A program made the position numbers and the translations under genes. 64,000 bases of DNA from NCBI RefSeq assembly GCF_030814715.1, contig NZ_JAUSVO010000006.1, positions 62,001 to 126,000 of the forward strand. The letters are read 5' to 3'. This DNA comes from Kaistia dalseonensis (GTDB taxonomy: Bacteria; Pseudomonadota; Alphaproteobacteria; Rhizobiales; Kaistiaceae). Positions 24,981 through 34,162 of the stretch are shown here, piece by piece; the stretch's first letter is position 1, and every line of letters starts with the position of its first letter. The notes beneath the pieces are model-generated. The model was not told the DNA's origin. It saw nothing but the letters and a program-made list of their open reading frames with translations, and ran no database searches.

Positions 24981-26639
24981 TCACATATTCGGATAGTTCG
25001 GCCCGCCCGCGCCCTCGGGCACGGTCCAGTTGATGTTCTGGTTCGGATCCTTGATGTCGCACGTCTTGCAGTGGACGCAATTCTGCGCGTTGATCACGAA
25101 GCGCGGGCCATCGGCCTCTTCGACCCACTCATAGACGCCCGCCGGACAATAGCGGCTGGAGGGGCCGGCATAGACGTCGTGCTCCGATGTCTTCTGCAGG
25201 GTAGGATCAGTGACCCTGAGATGAATCGGCTGGTCTTCCTCATGGTTGGTGTTGGAGAGGAACACCGAGGAGAGGCGATCGAATGTCAGAACGCCATCGG
25301 GCTTGGGATAATCGATCGGCTTGCACGCCGCGGCAGGCTTCGTCGCCGCATAATCCGGCTTACCGTGCCTGAGCGTACCGAACAGCGAAAAGCCAAGCGT
25401 ATTCGTCCACATGTCGAGGCCGCCCAGCGCGATGCCGGCCAGCGTGCCGAGCTTGGACCAGAGCGGCTTGACGTTGCGCACGCGCTTCAGGTCGCGCCCG
25501 ATATCGGACGCCCGCCAATCCCTCTCATAGCCGGCTAACTCATCGCCAGAGCGTCCCTCGGCGAGTGCTGCGACGACGTGCTCCGCCGCCTGCATGCCGG
25601 AGAGCATGGCGTTGTGGCTGCCCTTGATGCGCGGAACATTCACAAATCCGGCCGAGCAGCCGATCAGCGCACCGCCTGGAAAGACCAGCTTGGGCACGGA
25701 CTGATAACCGCCTTCGGTAATCGCCCGGGCGCCATAGGATATGCGCTTGGCCCCCTTGAACAGCGGCGCGATCGCCGGATGCGTCTTGAAGCGCTGGAAC
25801 TCCTGGAACGGCGAGAGATAGGGATTGTCGTAGTTCAGGTGAACGACAAAGCCGACGACGACCTGATTGTCCTCCAGATGATAGAGGAACGAGCCGCCAC
25901 CCGTGCCGTTGCCGAGCGGCCAGCCGAAGGAATGCTGCACCAGCCCCGGCTTGTGCAGGGCCGGATCGACCTGCCAGAGCTCCTTGAGGCCAAGACCGTA
26001 TTTCTGCGGTTCGCGGCTTTCGTCGAGGCCGAAGGCGGCGATCAGCTCCTTGGCGAGCGAACCACGGGCCCCTTCTCCAATGAGGGTGTACTTGCCGCGA
26101 AGCTCCATGCCGCGCTGATAATTCGGGCCCGGCTCGCCATCGCGACCAACGCCCATGTCTCCCGTCGCGACCCCGACGACAGCGCCGGTGTCATCGCGCA
26201 GCAATTCGGCGGCGGCAAAGCCCGGATAGATTTCGACGCCGAGCGCCTCGGCCTTGCCGGCCAGCCAGCGACAGACATTGCCGAGCGAGACGACAAAATT
26301 GCCGTGATTGGACATCAAGGGCGGCATCAGGAAATTGGGCAGCCGAACGCTCCCCGCTGGCCCAAGGAACAGAAAATGATCCTCGGTGACCGGGGTCTTG
26401 ATCGGTGTCTCCTCCTGCCGCCATTCCGGCAGCAGGCGATCGAGCGCGATCGGATCGATCACCGCGCCAGAGAGAATATGCGCACCGACTTCGGAGCCCT
26501 TTTCGACCACGACTACAGAAACGTCCGGATCCAGTTGCTTCAGTCGAATGGCGGCGGCAAGTCCAGCCGGACCGGCACCGACGATGACGACGTCGAACTC
26601 CATCGCCTCACGTTCGGGAAGCTCCGCCAAAGGGGCCAT
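24981..26639 (-). CDS. Electron transfer flavoprotein-ubiquinone oxidoreductase
   Basis: 552 residues. FAD-binding VVIVGAGPAGLAAAIRL near 15, the HILSGAVIDPIAL segment near 54, and a C-terminal 4Fe-4S site with Cys residues in YCPAGVYEW, NCVHCKTCD near 508-537. Passes electrons from ETF (fatty-acid and amino-acid oxidation) to ubiquinone at the inner membrane. The start at 26639 (MAPLAELPEREAMEFD) agrees with the alphaproteobacterial N-terminus; an internal ATG at 26603 would trim it. Monocistronic here, divergent from the L,D-transpeptidase gene. Confidence 0.95.
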   Translation of the reverse strand: MAPLAELPEREAMEFDVVIVGAGPAGLAAAIRLKQLDPDVSVVVVEKGSEVGAHILSGAVIDPIALDRLLPEWRQEETPIKTPVTEDHFLFLGPAGSVRLPNFLMPPLMSNHGNFVVSLGNVCRWLAGKAEALGVEIYPGFAAAELLRDDTGAVVGVATGDMGVGRDGEPGPNYQRGMELRGKYTLIGEGARGSLAKELIAAFGLDESREPQKYGLGLKELWQVDPALHKPGLVQHSFGWPLGNGTGGGSFLYHLEDNQVVVGFVVHLNYDNPYLSPFQEFQRFKTHPAIAPLFKGAKRISYGARAITEGGYQSVPKLVFPGGALIGCSAGFVNVPRIKGSHNAMLSGMQAAEHVVAALAEGRSGDELAGYERDWRASDIGRDLKRVRNVKPLWSKLGTLAGIALGGLDMWTNTLGFSLFGTLRHGKPDYAATKPAAACKPIDYPKPDGVLTFDRLSSVFLSNTNHEEDQPIHLRVTDPTLQKTSEHDVYAGPSSRYCPAGVYEWVEEADGPRFVINAQNCVHCKTCDIKDPNQNINWTVPEGAGGPNYPNM

Positions 26640-26810
26640 GACTGCTCTGCTCGCTGGAGAAATGCCTGTCCCTCTTTAGAAGAGGGATAATCGACGCGCA
26701 ATGACCGGGCGTCATGTCGGCGCTGGTCCGCGCTGCCGGATGCGATTGACCGATCGGCAGCCGCCCCCGTATCGGTTGCAATGGAACAGTGATTCGTGGG
26801 GAAACGGACC

Positions 26811-27815
26811 ATGGCAGGCAGTATCGAACTCGGCCGTCTCAGCCGGCGCGGCTTTCTTGTCGCCGGCGCCGCCGGGATGGGACTTCTGGTGACGCGCGGC
26901 GTGCATGCCGAGGCGGTTGAGGAAATCACCGATCTGAAGCCTGGGGACTACACCTGGCATCCCGAGCGCTCGCCCGACGGTCCTGTTGCCGTCGTCGTCT
27001 CGCTGCCGGAACAACTCGTCTTCGTCTATCGCAACGGCATCCGCATCGCCGTCTCGACCTGCTCGACCGGCAAGCCAGGTCATGAGACCCCCACAGGCGT
27101 CTTCACGGTCCTCCAGAAGGACAAGAACCATCATTCGAGCATCTATGACGATGCCTCGATGCCGAACACGGACCGGCTGACCTGGTCGGGCGTGGCGCTT
27201 CATGCCGGCGGCTTGCCCGGCTATCCCTCCTCACATGGCTGCGTGCATCTGCCGCTTGCCTTCTCGTCGCTGCTGTTCGGCATCACGCCGGTCGGCACGC
27301 CGGTCATCATTGCCGGCCAGCATGACGAGCCGGTCGATGTGGTCCATCCGGGCCTGGTGCTGTCGGACTATGCCGTCCAGGAGGCCGACGCCGCCGAGGC
27401 CAAGGCCGATCCCGCCGCGCTCAACGCCGAGGACGCCAAGCCGGCGGTCTCCATCATCGTCTCCGGCGCCGACAAGGCGATCGAAGTGCTGGAAAACGGC
27501 GAGACGGTCGCCTCGGGCCCGGCGACGATCCAGTTTCCCGACAAGCCGCTCGGCTCCTATGTCTATGTTCTGTCGCGCACTGACGGCTCCAATGGCGACC
27601 TGACCTGGCATGCGATCGGGTATAATCGTGGCAGCGATCAGGAGCAGGAGGCGGAAGCAACGCTCTTCCGCATCCATGGCGACCCGACCGTCATCAAGGC
27701 GATCCAGGCGCGGATGAACCCCGGCGCGATCATGGTCACCACCGACCTGCCGCTCGAGCCGAACGCCAGAAGCGGCAAGGATTTCGTCGTCATGGATACC
27801 AGGACCGAGAGCTGA
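26811..27815 (+). CDS. Tat-type exported L,D-transpeptidase (YkuD) with atypical SHGCVH motif
   Basis: 334 residues. The N-terminus has a twin-arginine-like export signal (RLSRRGFLVAGAAGMGLLV) ending near an AEA site. The YkuD domain (about 55-185) carries the conserved HAGGLPGYPSSHGCVHLP, with catalytic Cys; the residue two after it is His where most YkuD enzymes have Arg. A second, YkuD-like beta domain without a cysteine follows (about 215-320, VSIIVSGADKAIEVLENG). Such enzymes form 3-3 peptidoglycan cross-links or attach outer-membrane proteins. GGGGAA precedes the ATG; the GTG at 26796 is an alternative start. Confidence 0.85.
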   Translation: MAGSIELGRLSRRGFLVAGAAGMGLLVTRGVHAEAVEEITDLKPGDYTWHPERSPDGPVAVVVSLPEQLVFVYRNGIRIAVSTCSTGKPGHETPTGVFTVLQKDKNHHSSIYDDASMPNTDRLTWSGVALHAGGLPGYPSSHGCVHLPLAFSSLLFGITPVGTPVIIAGQHDEPVDVVHPGLVLSDYAVQEADAAEAKADPAALNAEDAKPAVSIIVSGADKAIEVLENGETVASGPATIQFPDKPLGSYVYVLSRTDGSNGDLTWHAIGYNRGSDQEQEAEATLFRIHGDPTVIKAIQARMNPGAIMVTTDLPLEPNARSGKDFVVMDTRTES

Positions 27816-27845
27816 TCCTGCCGCCAGCGTCGCCCGGCTGAAGCA

Positions 27846-27872
27846 GCGCGTCACGGCACGGCCGTGACGCGC
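27846..27872. terminator. Perfect hairpin spanning the sorbosone dehydrogenase stop codon
   Basis: GCGCGTCACGGC (27846-27857) and GCCGTGACGCGC (27861-27872) form a perfect 12-bp stem with an ACG loop. It includes the last codons and stop of the minus-strand gene at 27851 and lies 30 bases beyond the convergent L,D-transpeptidase stop, so it may end both transcripts although no T-run follows. Confidence 0.5.
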
Positions 27873-29182
27873 CAGATCGATCCATTGCCGTCCTCGGACA
27901 AATAGAGCGCCCCGTCCGGTCCGACCGTCACGCCGACGGGACGGCCCCAGACCGCATTGTCCGACAAGACGAAGCCGGTCACGAAATCCTCATACACACC
28001 GGTCGGCCGACCATCCTGCATCCGGAGCCGCACCAGCTTGTAGCCGGTCGGCGAGCCGCGATTCCACGAGCCGTGCAGAGCCACGAAGGCGTCGCCACGA
28101 TAGGCCTCGGGGAAAGCGGTGCCGTCGTAAAAGGCGATGCCGAGCGGCGCCGAATGCGGCTGGATCAGCACGTCCGGTACCGTGACCTTGTTTCTGAGAT
28201 CGCCGCGCTCGCCCGCATGCCGCGGATCCTGATTGGCGCCGATATAGAACCACGGCCAGCCATAGAACCCGCCTTCGGTAACATGCGTGGCATAGTCGGG
28301 CGGCAGGTTGTCCCCGAGGCCGTCGCGCTCATTGGTGGCGCACCAAAGAGCGCCCGAGGCGGGTTGGACTGCAAGGCCGGAACAATTGCGGATGCCGGTC
28401 GCGAACGTCTTGAAGTCTCGGCCCTCGGGGTCGGCCATGAAGACGCCAGCGCGGCCCTGCTCTCGCCCCCAGGCGGCACCGAGGCCGTGATGATCCTCCC
28501 AATCCGCGATGTCGGCGTCTGACTTCGTTCCCATTGCCTCGCCCGCATTGGAGGCTGAGCCGACGGAAAGGAACAGGCGCTTGCCATCAGCCGAGAAGGC
28601 GATGTCGCGCGTCCAGTGCGAACCTCCCGCGGGAAAGCCGGACAGCACCGTCTCGCCCGGCCCCGAGGCCTTGCGATCGCCGGCCCTATAGGCGAAGCGC
28701 ACCACCCTGTTGGTCTCGGCGACATAGAGGAATTGCGGATCGGGCCCCGGAGGATAGAAGGCCATGCCATAGGGGCGATTCAGACCGCTGGCGAAGACCA
28801 CTGGCTTGGACAGGCTGGCGGATTCGCCTGCCGGGATCACGCTGATCCGCCCGCCCCGGCTCTCGGCGACAAAGAGATCGCCATTCGGTGCGGTCCGCAA
28901 TGTTCGGGGTCCCGCCAGACCCTCGGCGACGAGCGAGACGTCGAAGCCCGGCGGCACGCGCGGCTTGCCGCCGGCTGGACGCTTGACGATGTTGGCCTGC
29001 TGGGCAACGGATTCCGTCGCATAGGCCGGCGGAAGATCGCCGGGGCGGATCAGCCGGCTGACGCCCGGCCGGTCGCCGCGCCAGCCACCGAAGGCGTCCG
29101 AACCGGTCAGCGGCTCGGCCGCCTGCGCCGTCAATGTGGCGCAGGCGATCAAGGCTGCCGGCCACAGGCTTCTGATGGGCAT
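27851..29182 (-). CDS. Sorbosone dehydrogenase-like PQQ-type glucose/sorbosone dehydrogenase, exported
   Basis: 443 residues. Signal peptide [24 protein letters not shown], then a six-bladed beta-propeller: [19 protein letters not shown] near 110, [20 protein letters not shown] near 190, [12 protein letters not shown] near 310 and [21 protein letters not shown] near the end are the repeating blade motifs of L-sorbosone dehydrogenase and soluble glucose dehydrogenase. These use PQQ in the periplasm; no PQQ synthesis gene is here. Start chosen at 29182 since GGGAAGG is five bases upstream; ATGs at 29200 and 29242 lie outside the signal peptide. Confidence 0.85.
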   Translation of the reverse strand: MPIRSLWPAALIACATLTAQAAEPLTGSDAFGGWRGDRPGVSRLIRPGDLPPAYATESVAQQANIVKRPAGGKPRVPPGFDVSLVAEGLAGPRTLRTAPNGDLFVAESRGGRISVIPAGESASLSKPVVFASGLNRPYGMAFYPPGPDPQFLYVAETNRVVRFAYRAGDRKASGPGETVLSGFPAGGSHWTRDIAFSADGKRLFLSVGSASNAGEAMGTKSDADIADWEDHHGLGAAWGREQGRAGVFMADPEGRDFKTFATGIRNCSGLAVQPASGALWCATNERDGLGDNLPPDYATHVTEGGFYGWPWFYIGANQDPRHAGERGDLRNKVTVPDVLIQPHSAPLGIAFYDGTAFPEAYRGDAFVALHGSWNRGSPTGYKLVRLRMQDGRPTGVYEDFVTGFVLSDNAVWGRPVGVTVGPDGALYLSEDGNGSIWRVTAVP

Positions 29183-29313
29183 GGTGGCCTTCCCTTTCAT
29201 CGCGTCTCGCGGCTGGCTTGTCGGATTTGTCGGTTGCGTCATCCGGCTTTAGGGACGACATAGGGTTTCGATATCCCGACACAAGCGGAACGGGCTTCCC
29301 CGACAACGAGATC

Positions 29314-30207
29314 ATGCCGGCCGAGTTCCCCGCCTCCTCCACCGACGCGCTGGCCGCTCTCATCGAGTGGTATGCGGCCAATGGCGTCGACATCGCGCTC
29401 GACGAGGAGCCGGTCGATCGGCTGACGCCTCGTGCCGCGCCGCAGCCGGCTTTCGCCACCGCTGCACCGCCGACCATGGAGACGGCCACCCCCTCCCCAC
29501 GGATTATGCCGTCGGCGCCGCCACAGGTCGCACCAGCGCGGGCCGCCGGCAGCAACGCGGCCCTCTCCCCCGACGCCGAGGCGGACGCGCTGGCGGCGCG
29601 GGCCGCGGCCGCCTCGGCGCGAACGCTCGACGAACTGCGCGAGATTCTCGCCAATTTCGAGGGCTGCTCACTCAAGCTGACCGCGAAGTCACTGGTCTTT
29701 GCCGACGGCAATCCGGCCGCGCGCATCATGCTCGTCGGCGAAGCGCCCGGCCGGGAGGAGGACCTGCAGGGCCTGCCCTTCGTCGGCCCCTCCGGCCAAT
29801 TGCTCGACCGAATGCTGGCGGCGATCGAGCTGACGCGCGACGATGTCTACATCGCCAATGTCGTGCCCTGGCGGCCGCCCGGCAACCGCACGCCGACGCC
29901 GCAGGAAACCGCGATCTGCCGCCCGTTCATCGAACGACAGATCGCGCTCGTCGACCCAGACATCCTGATCTTCCTGGGCGGCGCGTCGGCAAAGGAGATG
30001 CTGCGTGCCACGGAAGGCATATTGCGGCTGCGCGGCCAATGGCGCGACTTCGACACCGGAACGCGTATCGTCAAGGCGATGGCGACCCTCCATCCCGCCT
30101 ATCTGCTGCGCCAGCCGCTGCAGAAGCGGCTGGTCTGGCGCGACCTGCTCACCGTCAAGGCGGAGATCGACGCACGGCGCGCAGAGACTATTAATTCCGC
30201 AAGCTGA
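29314..30207 (+). CDS. Uracil-DNA glycosylase, family-4-like but missing two Fe-S cysteines
   Basis: 297 residues. A low-complexity Ala/Pro linker (about 35-100) precedes the glycosylase core: [20 protein letters not shown] with the catalytic-loop region near 140, [17 protein letters not shown] near 185 and [14 protein letters not shown] near 257. Family 4 enzymes hold a 4Fe-4S cluster with CxxC, KC and AAC cysteines; here the first is Phe (FEGC) and the third is Trp (PWRPP), leaving two. The Bradyrhizobium BdiUng group is likewise described as clusterless. Start at 29314 is the first ATG; an upstream TTG at 29218 is in frame. Removes uracil from DNA. Confidence 0.82.
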   Translation: MPAEFPASSTDALAALIEWYAANGVDIALDEEPVDRLTPRAAPQPAFATAAPPTMETATPSPRIMPSAPPQVAPARAAGSNAALSPDAEADALAARAAAASARTLDELREILANFEGCSLKLTAKSLVFADGNPAARIMLVGEAPGREEDLQGLPFVGPSGQLLDRMLAAIELTRDDVYIANVVPWRPPGNRTPTPQETAICRPFIERQIALVDPDILIFLGGASAKEMLRATEGILRLRGQWRDFDTGTRIVKAMATLHPAYLLRQPLQKRLVWRDLLTVKAEIDARRAETINSAS

Positions 30208-30348
30208 AAATCCTCGCAATTCACTGAATATATCTGCCGTAAACGCACTATTCATCGGCAAATGCCATGATTTGGACATGCGACTGGCGTTGAAATCAGC
30301 CATTGCACTCAAGCCTTTGCGACACCAGCGGTCGCTCTCCGGTCATTC

Positions 30349-31602
30349 ATGGCTCTGCAGCTCATTCCCGTCGCCGCACTCCTCATGGGGTCGGCCCTCC
30401 TTCTCGTTGCCGGCGGCATCCATGGCCTGCTGCTTCCCATTCGTGGCTCGATCGAGGGCTTCACGACGACGGAACTCGGCCTGATCGGCACGGGCTGGGC
30501 CATCGGCTTCGTTGCGGGCTGCCTGATCGTGCCGACCATCGTGCGGCGCGTCGGCCATGTCCGCGCCTATGGCGTGATGGCTTCGATCGCCACCGTCGTC
30601 ATCCTGCTGAACCTGCTGTTCATCTCGCCCTGGGCGTGGATCGTGCTGCGCGGCTTCTCCGGCTTCTGCTTCGCCGGCGCGGCGATGATCGTCGAGAGCT
30701 GGCTGAACGAGCGCGCGACCAAGGAGAACCGTGGCACGATCTTCTCCGTCTACCAGATGGTGAATTTCGCGGCGTCCACGGCTGGACAGCTGGTGCTCGC
30801 GACGCGGCCCACAGATGGATATTTCTTCTTCGTGCTCGGCGCCGTGTTCTATTCGCTGGCGATCCTGCCCTCGGCGCTCTCCACCGCGCAGACCCCTCGC
30901 CCGCTCAAGACCACCAAGCTCGACCTCAAGGGGCTCTTCGCCAATTCGCCGGTAGCGGCGGTCGGCTGCTTCATCATCGGCATGGTCAATGGCGCATTCG
31001 GCACGCTCGGCGCCGTCTACAGCCAGAAGATAGGCCTGCCGACCGAGACCATCGCCCTCGTCATGAGCGGCGCGGTCCTCGGCGGCGCGCTGACCCAGGT
31101 GCCGCTCGGCCGGCTCTCCGACAAGATCGATCGTCGTTACGTGCTGATCGGCGTGGCCACCGCGGCGATCGTCATGACGCTCACCATCAGCATCCTGAAC
31201 CCGACCGATCCGTGGGTGGTCATCGGGCTCGTCACGCTGTTCGGCGGCATGGTCTATCCGATGTATGGCCTCACCGTCGCGCATGCGAACGACTTCGCGG
31301 CGCCCGACGATTTCGTGAAGATCGCAAGCGGCCTGCTGCTGATGTCCGGCATTGGCACCATGATCGGGCCGATCATCGGGGCGCTCGCGATGGAGCATCT
31401 GGGACCACAGGGCCTCTTCACCTTCTGCGGCGCCATGCATGCCCTGCTGATCGTCTATATCGGCTATCGGCTGATGCGGCGTCCGGCCGTTCGTGACGTC
31501 CCGCGCGACGTGTTTCAGTCTGTCCCCATGCTGAAGAACGCCACGCCGGAAACCGCCGCGCTCGACCCGCGTGCGACAGAAGGCGGCAAACAGGCCGCCT
31601 GA
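30349..31602 (+). CDS. MFS transporter, YcaD/CmlA-like
   Basis: 417 residues with about twelve hydrophobic segments and the MFS loop 2-3 motif (GLIGTGWAIGFVAGCLIVP, near 45) and a VLGGALTQVPLGRLSDKIDRR signature near 250, the second-half copy. The layout fits the YcaD-type MFS group whose substrates are mostly unknown. Preceded by 141 bases with no clear ribosome site; next ATG is not better. Monocistronic: the liv operon starts 249 bases later. Confidence 0.85.
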   Translation: MALQLIPVAALLMGSALLLVAGGIHGLLLPIRGSIEGFTTTELGLIGTGWAIGFVAGCLIVPTIVRRVGHVRAYGVMASIATVVILLNLLFISPWAWIVLRGFSGFCFAGAAMIVESWLNERATKENRGTIFSVYQMVNFAASTAGQLVLATRPTDGYFFFVLGAVFYSLAILPSALSTAQTPRPLKTTKLDLKGLFANSPVAAVGCFIIGMVNGAFGTLGAVYSQKIGLPTETIALVMSGAVLGGALTQVPLGRLSDKIDRRYVLIGVATAAIVMTLTISILNPTDPWVVIGLVTLFGGMVYPMYGLTVAHANDFAAPDDFVKIASGLLLMSGIGTMIGPIIGALAMEHLGPQGLFTFCGAMHALLIVYIGYRLMRRPAVRDVPRDVFQSVPMLKNATPETAALDPRATEGGKQAA

Positions 31603-31851
31603 TTCGACGTTTCGCGGCGCACCGCGCCTGAAAGCCACGATTTCTCACATTCTTGCCGTCCGCAACCGCACAAGGCGCCGCCGCCCTTTGCTGCGCGGCG
31701 GCCACGCTTTGCGTCGCCCTCATCGCAGCGGGTGGCGCTGCTGTTGTTTTGTGCGTGCCGAATTGCTAAGCCAAAGGATCAAAGAGAAGCCGGCCTTCGG
31801 GACCGAGCTTCCAATAAAGACGAGAACCGGCTGCATCGGGGAACTGTGAAG

Positions 31852-32769
31852 ATGGAAATCTTCCTACAGCAATTGATCAATGGGCTGACGCTCGGATCAA
31901 TCTACGGACTTATCGCCATCGGCTACACGATGGTGTTCGGCATCATCGGCATGGTGAACTTCGCCCATGGCGACGTGTTCATGGTGTCGGCGTTCATCGC
32001 CATGATATTCTTCCTTCTTTTGACGACGGTGTTCGGCATTACGTCGATCTTCCTGACGCTCATCATCGTGCTCGTCATCGCCATGGTGCTGACCAGCCTG
32101 TTGAGCTGGACGATCGAGCGAGTGGCCTACCGGCCGCTACGCGGCTCGTTCCGCCTCGCGCCGCTGATTTCGGCGATCGGTATGTCGATCGTGCTGTCGA
32201 ACTTCATCCAGGTCGCTCAGGGCCCGCGCAACAAGCCCCTGCCCCCGATGCTGTCCGGCACCGTGACGCTGATGGAGAAGAACGGCTTTGCCGCGACGAT
32301 CTCCTACAAGCAGATCATGATCTGGGTCGTGACCGCCGTGCTGCTGGCAGCCTTCTGGTATGTCGTGCAGAAGACGCCGCTTGGCCGCGCCCAGCGCGCT
32401 TGCGAGCAGGATCGCAAGATGGCGGCGCTGCTCGGCGTCAATGTCGACCGCACGATCTCGCTCACCTTCGTGATGGGCGCCGCACTCGCCGCGGTCGCCG
32501 GCACGCTCTACCTCTCCTATTACGGCGTCGTGAACTTCTCGGACGGCTTCACGCCGGGCGTCAAAGCCTTCACGGCTGCGGTCCTCGGCGGCATTGGCTC
32601 GCTTCCGGGCGCGGTGCTGGGCGGGCTCCTGATCGGGCTGATCGAGACCTTCTGGTCCGGTTACTTCTCGATCGACTACAAGGATGTCGCCGCATTCTCG
32701 ATCCTCGCGATCGTCCTGATCTTCATGCCGCAAGGCATTCTCGGACGTCCTGAAGTCGAGAAGGTTTGA
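31852..32769 (+). CDS. livH: Branched-chain amino acid ABC permease LivH
   Basis: 305 residues with eight or so membrane helices. IYGLIAIGYTMVFGIIGMVN-type N-terminal block and GRAQRACEQDRKMAALLGV near 180, the cytoplasmic loop that binds the ATPases, are LivH hallmarks; AVLGGIGSLPGAVLGG lies near 245. Transports Leu/Ile/Val-type substrates with LivM. The ATG at 31852 is preceded by an in-frame GTG at 31846. First gene of the liv operon; the LivM start is one base past its stop. Confidence 0.95.
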   Translation: MEIFLQQLINGLTLGSIYGLIAIGYTMVFGIIGMVNFAHGDVFMVSAFIAMIFFLLLTTVFGITSIFLTLIIVLVIAMVLTSLLSWTIERVAYRPLRGSFRLAPLISAIGMSIVLSNFIQVAQGPRNKPLPPMLSGTVTLMEKNGFAATISYKQIMIWVVTAVLLAAFWYVVQKTPLGRAQRACEQDRKMAALLGVNVDRTISLTFVMGAALAAVAGTLYLSYYGVVNFSDGFTPGVKAFTAAVLGGIGSLPGAVLGGLLIGLIETFWSGYFSIDYKDVAAFSILAIVLIFMPQGILGRPEVEKV

Positions 32770-32770
32770 C

Positions 32771-34162
32771 ATGACGTCAGATGCGACTGTGACGAAACAC
32801 GGCCCGGACATCCCCGCCGCCGTGAAGGACGCCGTATTGGCCGGCGTCATCGCGCTTGGCATCTTCGGCCCGCTGGTCGGGCTGAAGACCGAGCAGAACA
32901 TGAGCAACGAGCTCGTCATAACCACCCGCTGGGGGCTGGTTGCAGTAATCGTCGGCATCGTGATGGCCGGGCGCTTCCTGCTCACCACCTTCATCTGGCC
33001 GACGATCGCCGTGCGCAAGCAGCGCGACAAGGCGCCGCCGAGCGCAGGGCGCCTCGCCTTCCTCGCCTCGTTCAAGAAGTGGTTCCCCTCGGGTTCGCTC
33101 GTCTTCCTGTTTCTCTACCCCGCGATCGTGGTCTACCTGCTCGGTTTCCAGGGATCGCTGAAATGGGTCGATAATTTCGGCATCCAGATCCTCATCTATG
33201 TGATGCTCGGATGGGGCCTGAACATCGTGGTCGGACTCGCCGGCCTGCTCGACCTCGGCTATGTCGCCTTCTACGCGGTCGGCGCCTATTCCTATGCGCT
33301 GCTCGCCACGCATTTCGGGCTGTCCTTCTGGCTGCTGCTGCCCATGGCCGGCATTCTCGCCGCGCTCTGGGGCATCATGCTCGGCTTCCCCGTGCTGCGC
33401 CTCAGGGGCGACTATCTCGCCATCGTGACGCTGGCCTTCGGCGAGATCATTCGCCTGGTGCTGATCAATTTCCGTGAGCTGACCAACGGTTCGGCCGGTA
33501 TCAGCTCGATCCCGAAGATCACCTTCTTCGGCATCTGGTCCTTCGACGTCAGCGCACCGAACAACTTCGCCAAGGTCTGGGGCCTCGCCATGTCGAGCGC
33601 CTATTACAAGATCTTCCTCTATTACCTGATCCTGCTCCTGGCGCTCCTGACCGCCTTCGTGACATTGCGCCTCAGGAAGTTGCCGATCGGCCGTGCATGG
33701 GAAGCCCTGCGCGAGGACGAGATCGCCTGCCGCTCGCTCGGCATCAACACAACCAACACCAAGCTGACGGCCTTCGCCCTCGGCGCCATGTTCGGCGGCT
33801 TCGCCGGCTCGTTCTTTGCCGCGCGCCAGGGCTTCGTCAGTCCTGAATCCTTCGTCTTCATGGAATCGGCCGTCATCGTCGCCATCGTCGTCCTCGGCGG
33901 CATGGGCTCGATGATCGGCGTCGCGCTCGCCGCCGTCGCCATGATCGGCGGCACGGAGCTCCTGCGCGAGCTGAGCTTCCTGAAGGCGGTGTTCGGCGAC
34001 AATTTCGATCCGGACCAGTTCCGCATGCTGTTCTTCGGCCTTGCCATGGTGCTGATCATGATCTGGCGGCCACGCGGCTTCGTCTCCGCCCGCGAACCGA
34101 CCGTGTTCCTCACTGAACGAAAAGCGATCTCCGGTTCGCTCGTGAAAGAGGGCCATGGCTGA
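32771..34162 (+). CDS. livM: Branched-chain amino acid ABC permease LivM
   Basis: 463 residues: a DUF3382-like N-terminal extension with two hydrophobic segments (about 15-110), then the permease core. LNIVVGLAGLLDLGYVAFYA near 155, and GRAWEALREDEIACRSLGIN near 315, the ATPase-docking loop, are LivM signatures. With LivH it forms the inner-membrane channel. The last base of its stop is the first base of the livG start. Confidence 0.95.
   Translation: MTSDATVTKHGPDIPAAVKDAVLAGVIALGIFGPLVGLKTEQNMSNELVITTRWGLVAVIVGIVMAGRFLLTTFIWPTIAVRKQRDKAPPSAGRLAFLASFKKWFPSGSLVFLFLYPAIVVYLLGFQGSLKWVDNFGIQILIYVMLGWGLNIVVGLAGLLDLGYVAFYAVGAYSYALLATHFGLSFWLLLPMAGILAALWGIMLGFPVLRLRGDYLAIVTLAFGEIIRLVLINFRELTNGSAGISSIPKITFFGIWSFDVSAPNNFAKVWGLAMSSAYYKIFLYYLILLLALLTAFVTLRLRKLPIGRAWEALREDEIACRSLGINTTNTKLTAFALGAMFGGFAGSFFAARQGFVSPESFVFMESAVIVAIVVLGGMGSMIGVALAAVAMIGGTELLRELSFLKAVFGDNFDPDQFRMLFFGLAMVLIMIWRPRGFVSAREPTVFLTERKAISGSLVKEGHG

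Noticed and set aside
32777-34156. A 459-codon minus-strand frame opposite livM
   Set aside because: Ala/Glu/Asp/His-rich antisense of a membrane protein gene; no ribosome site or motif.
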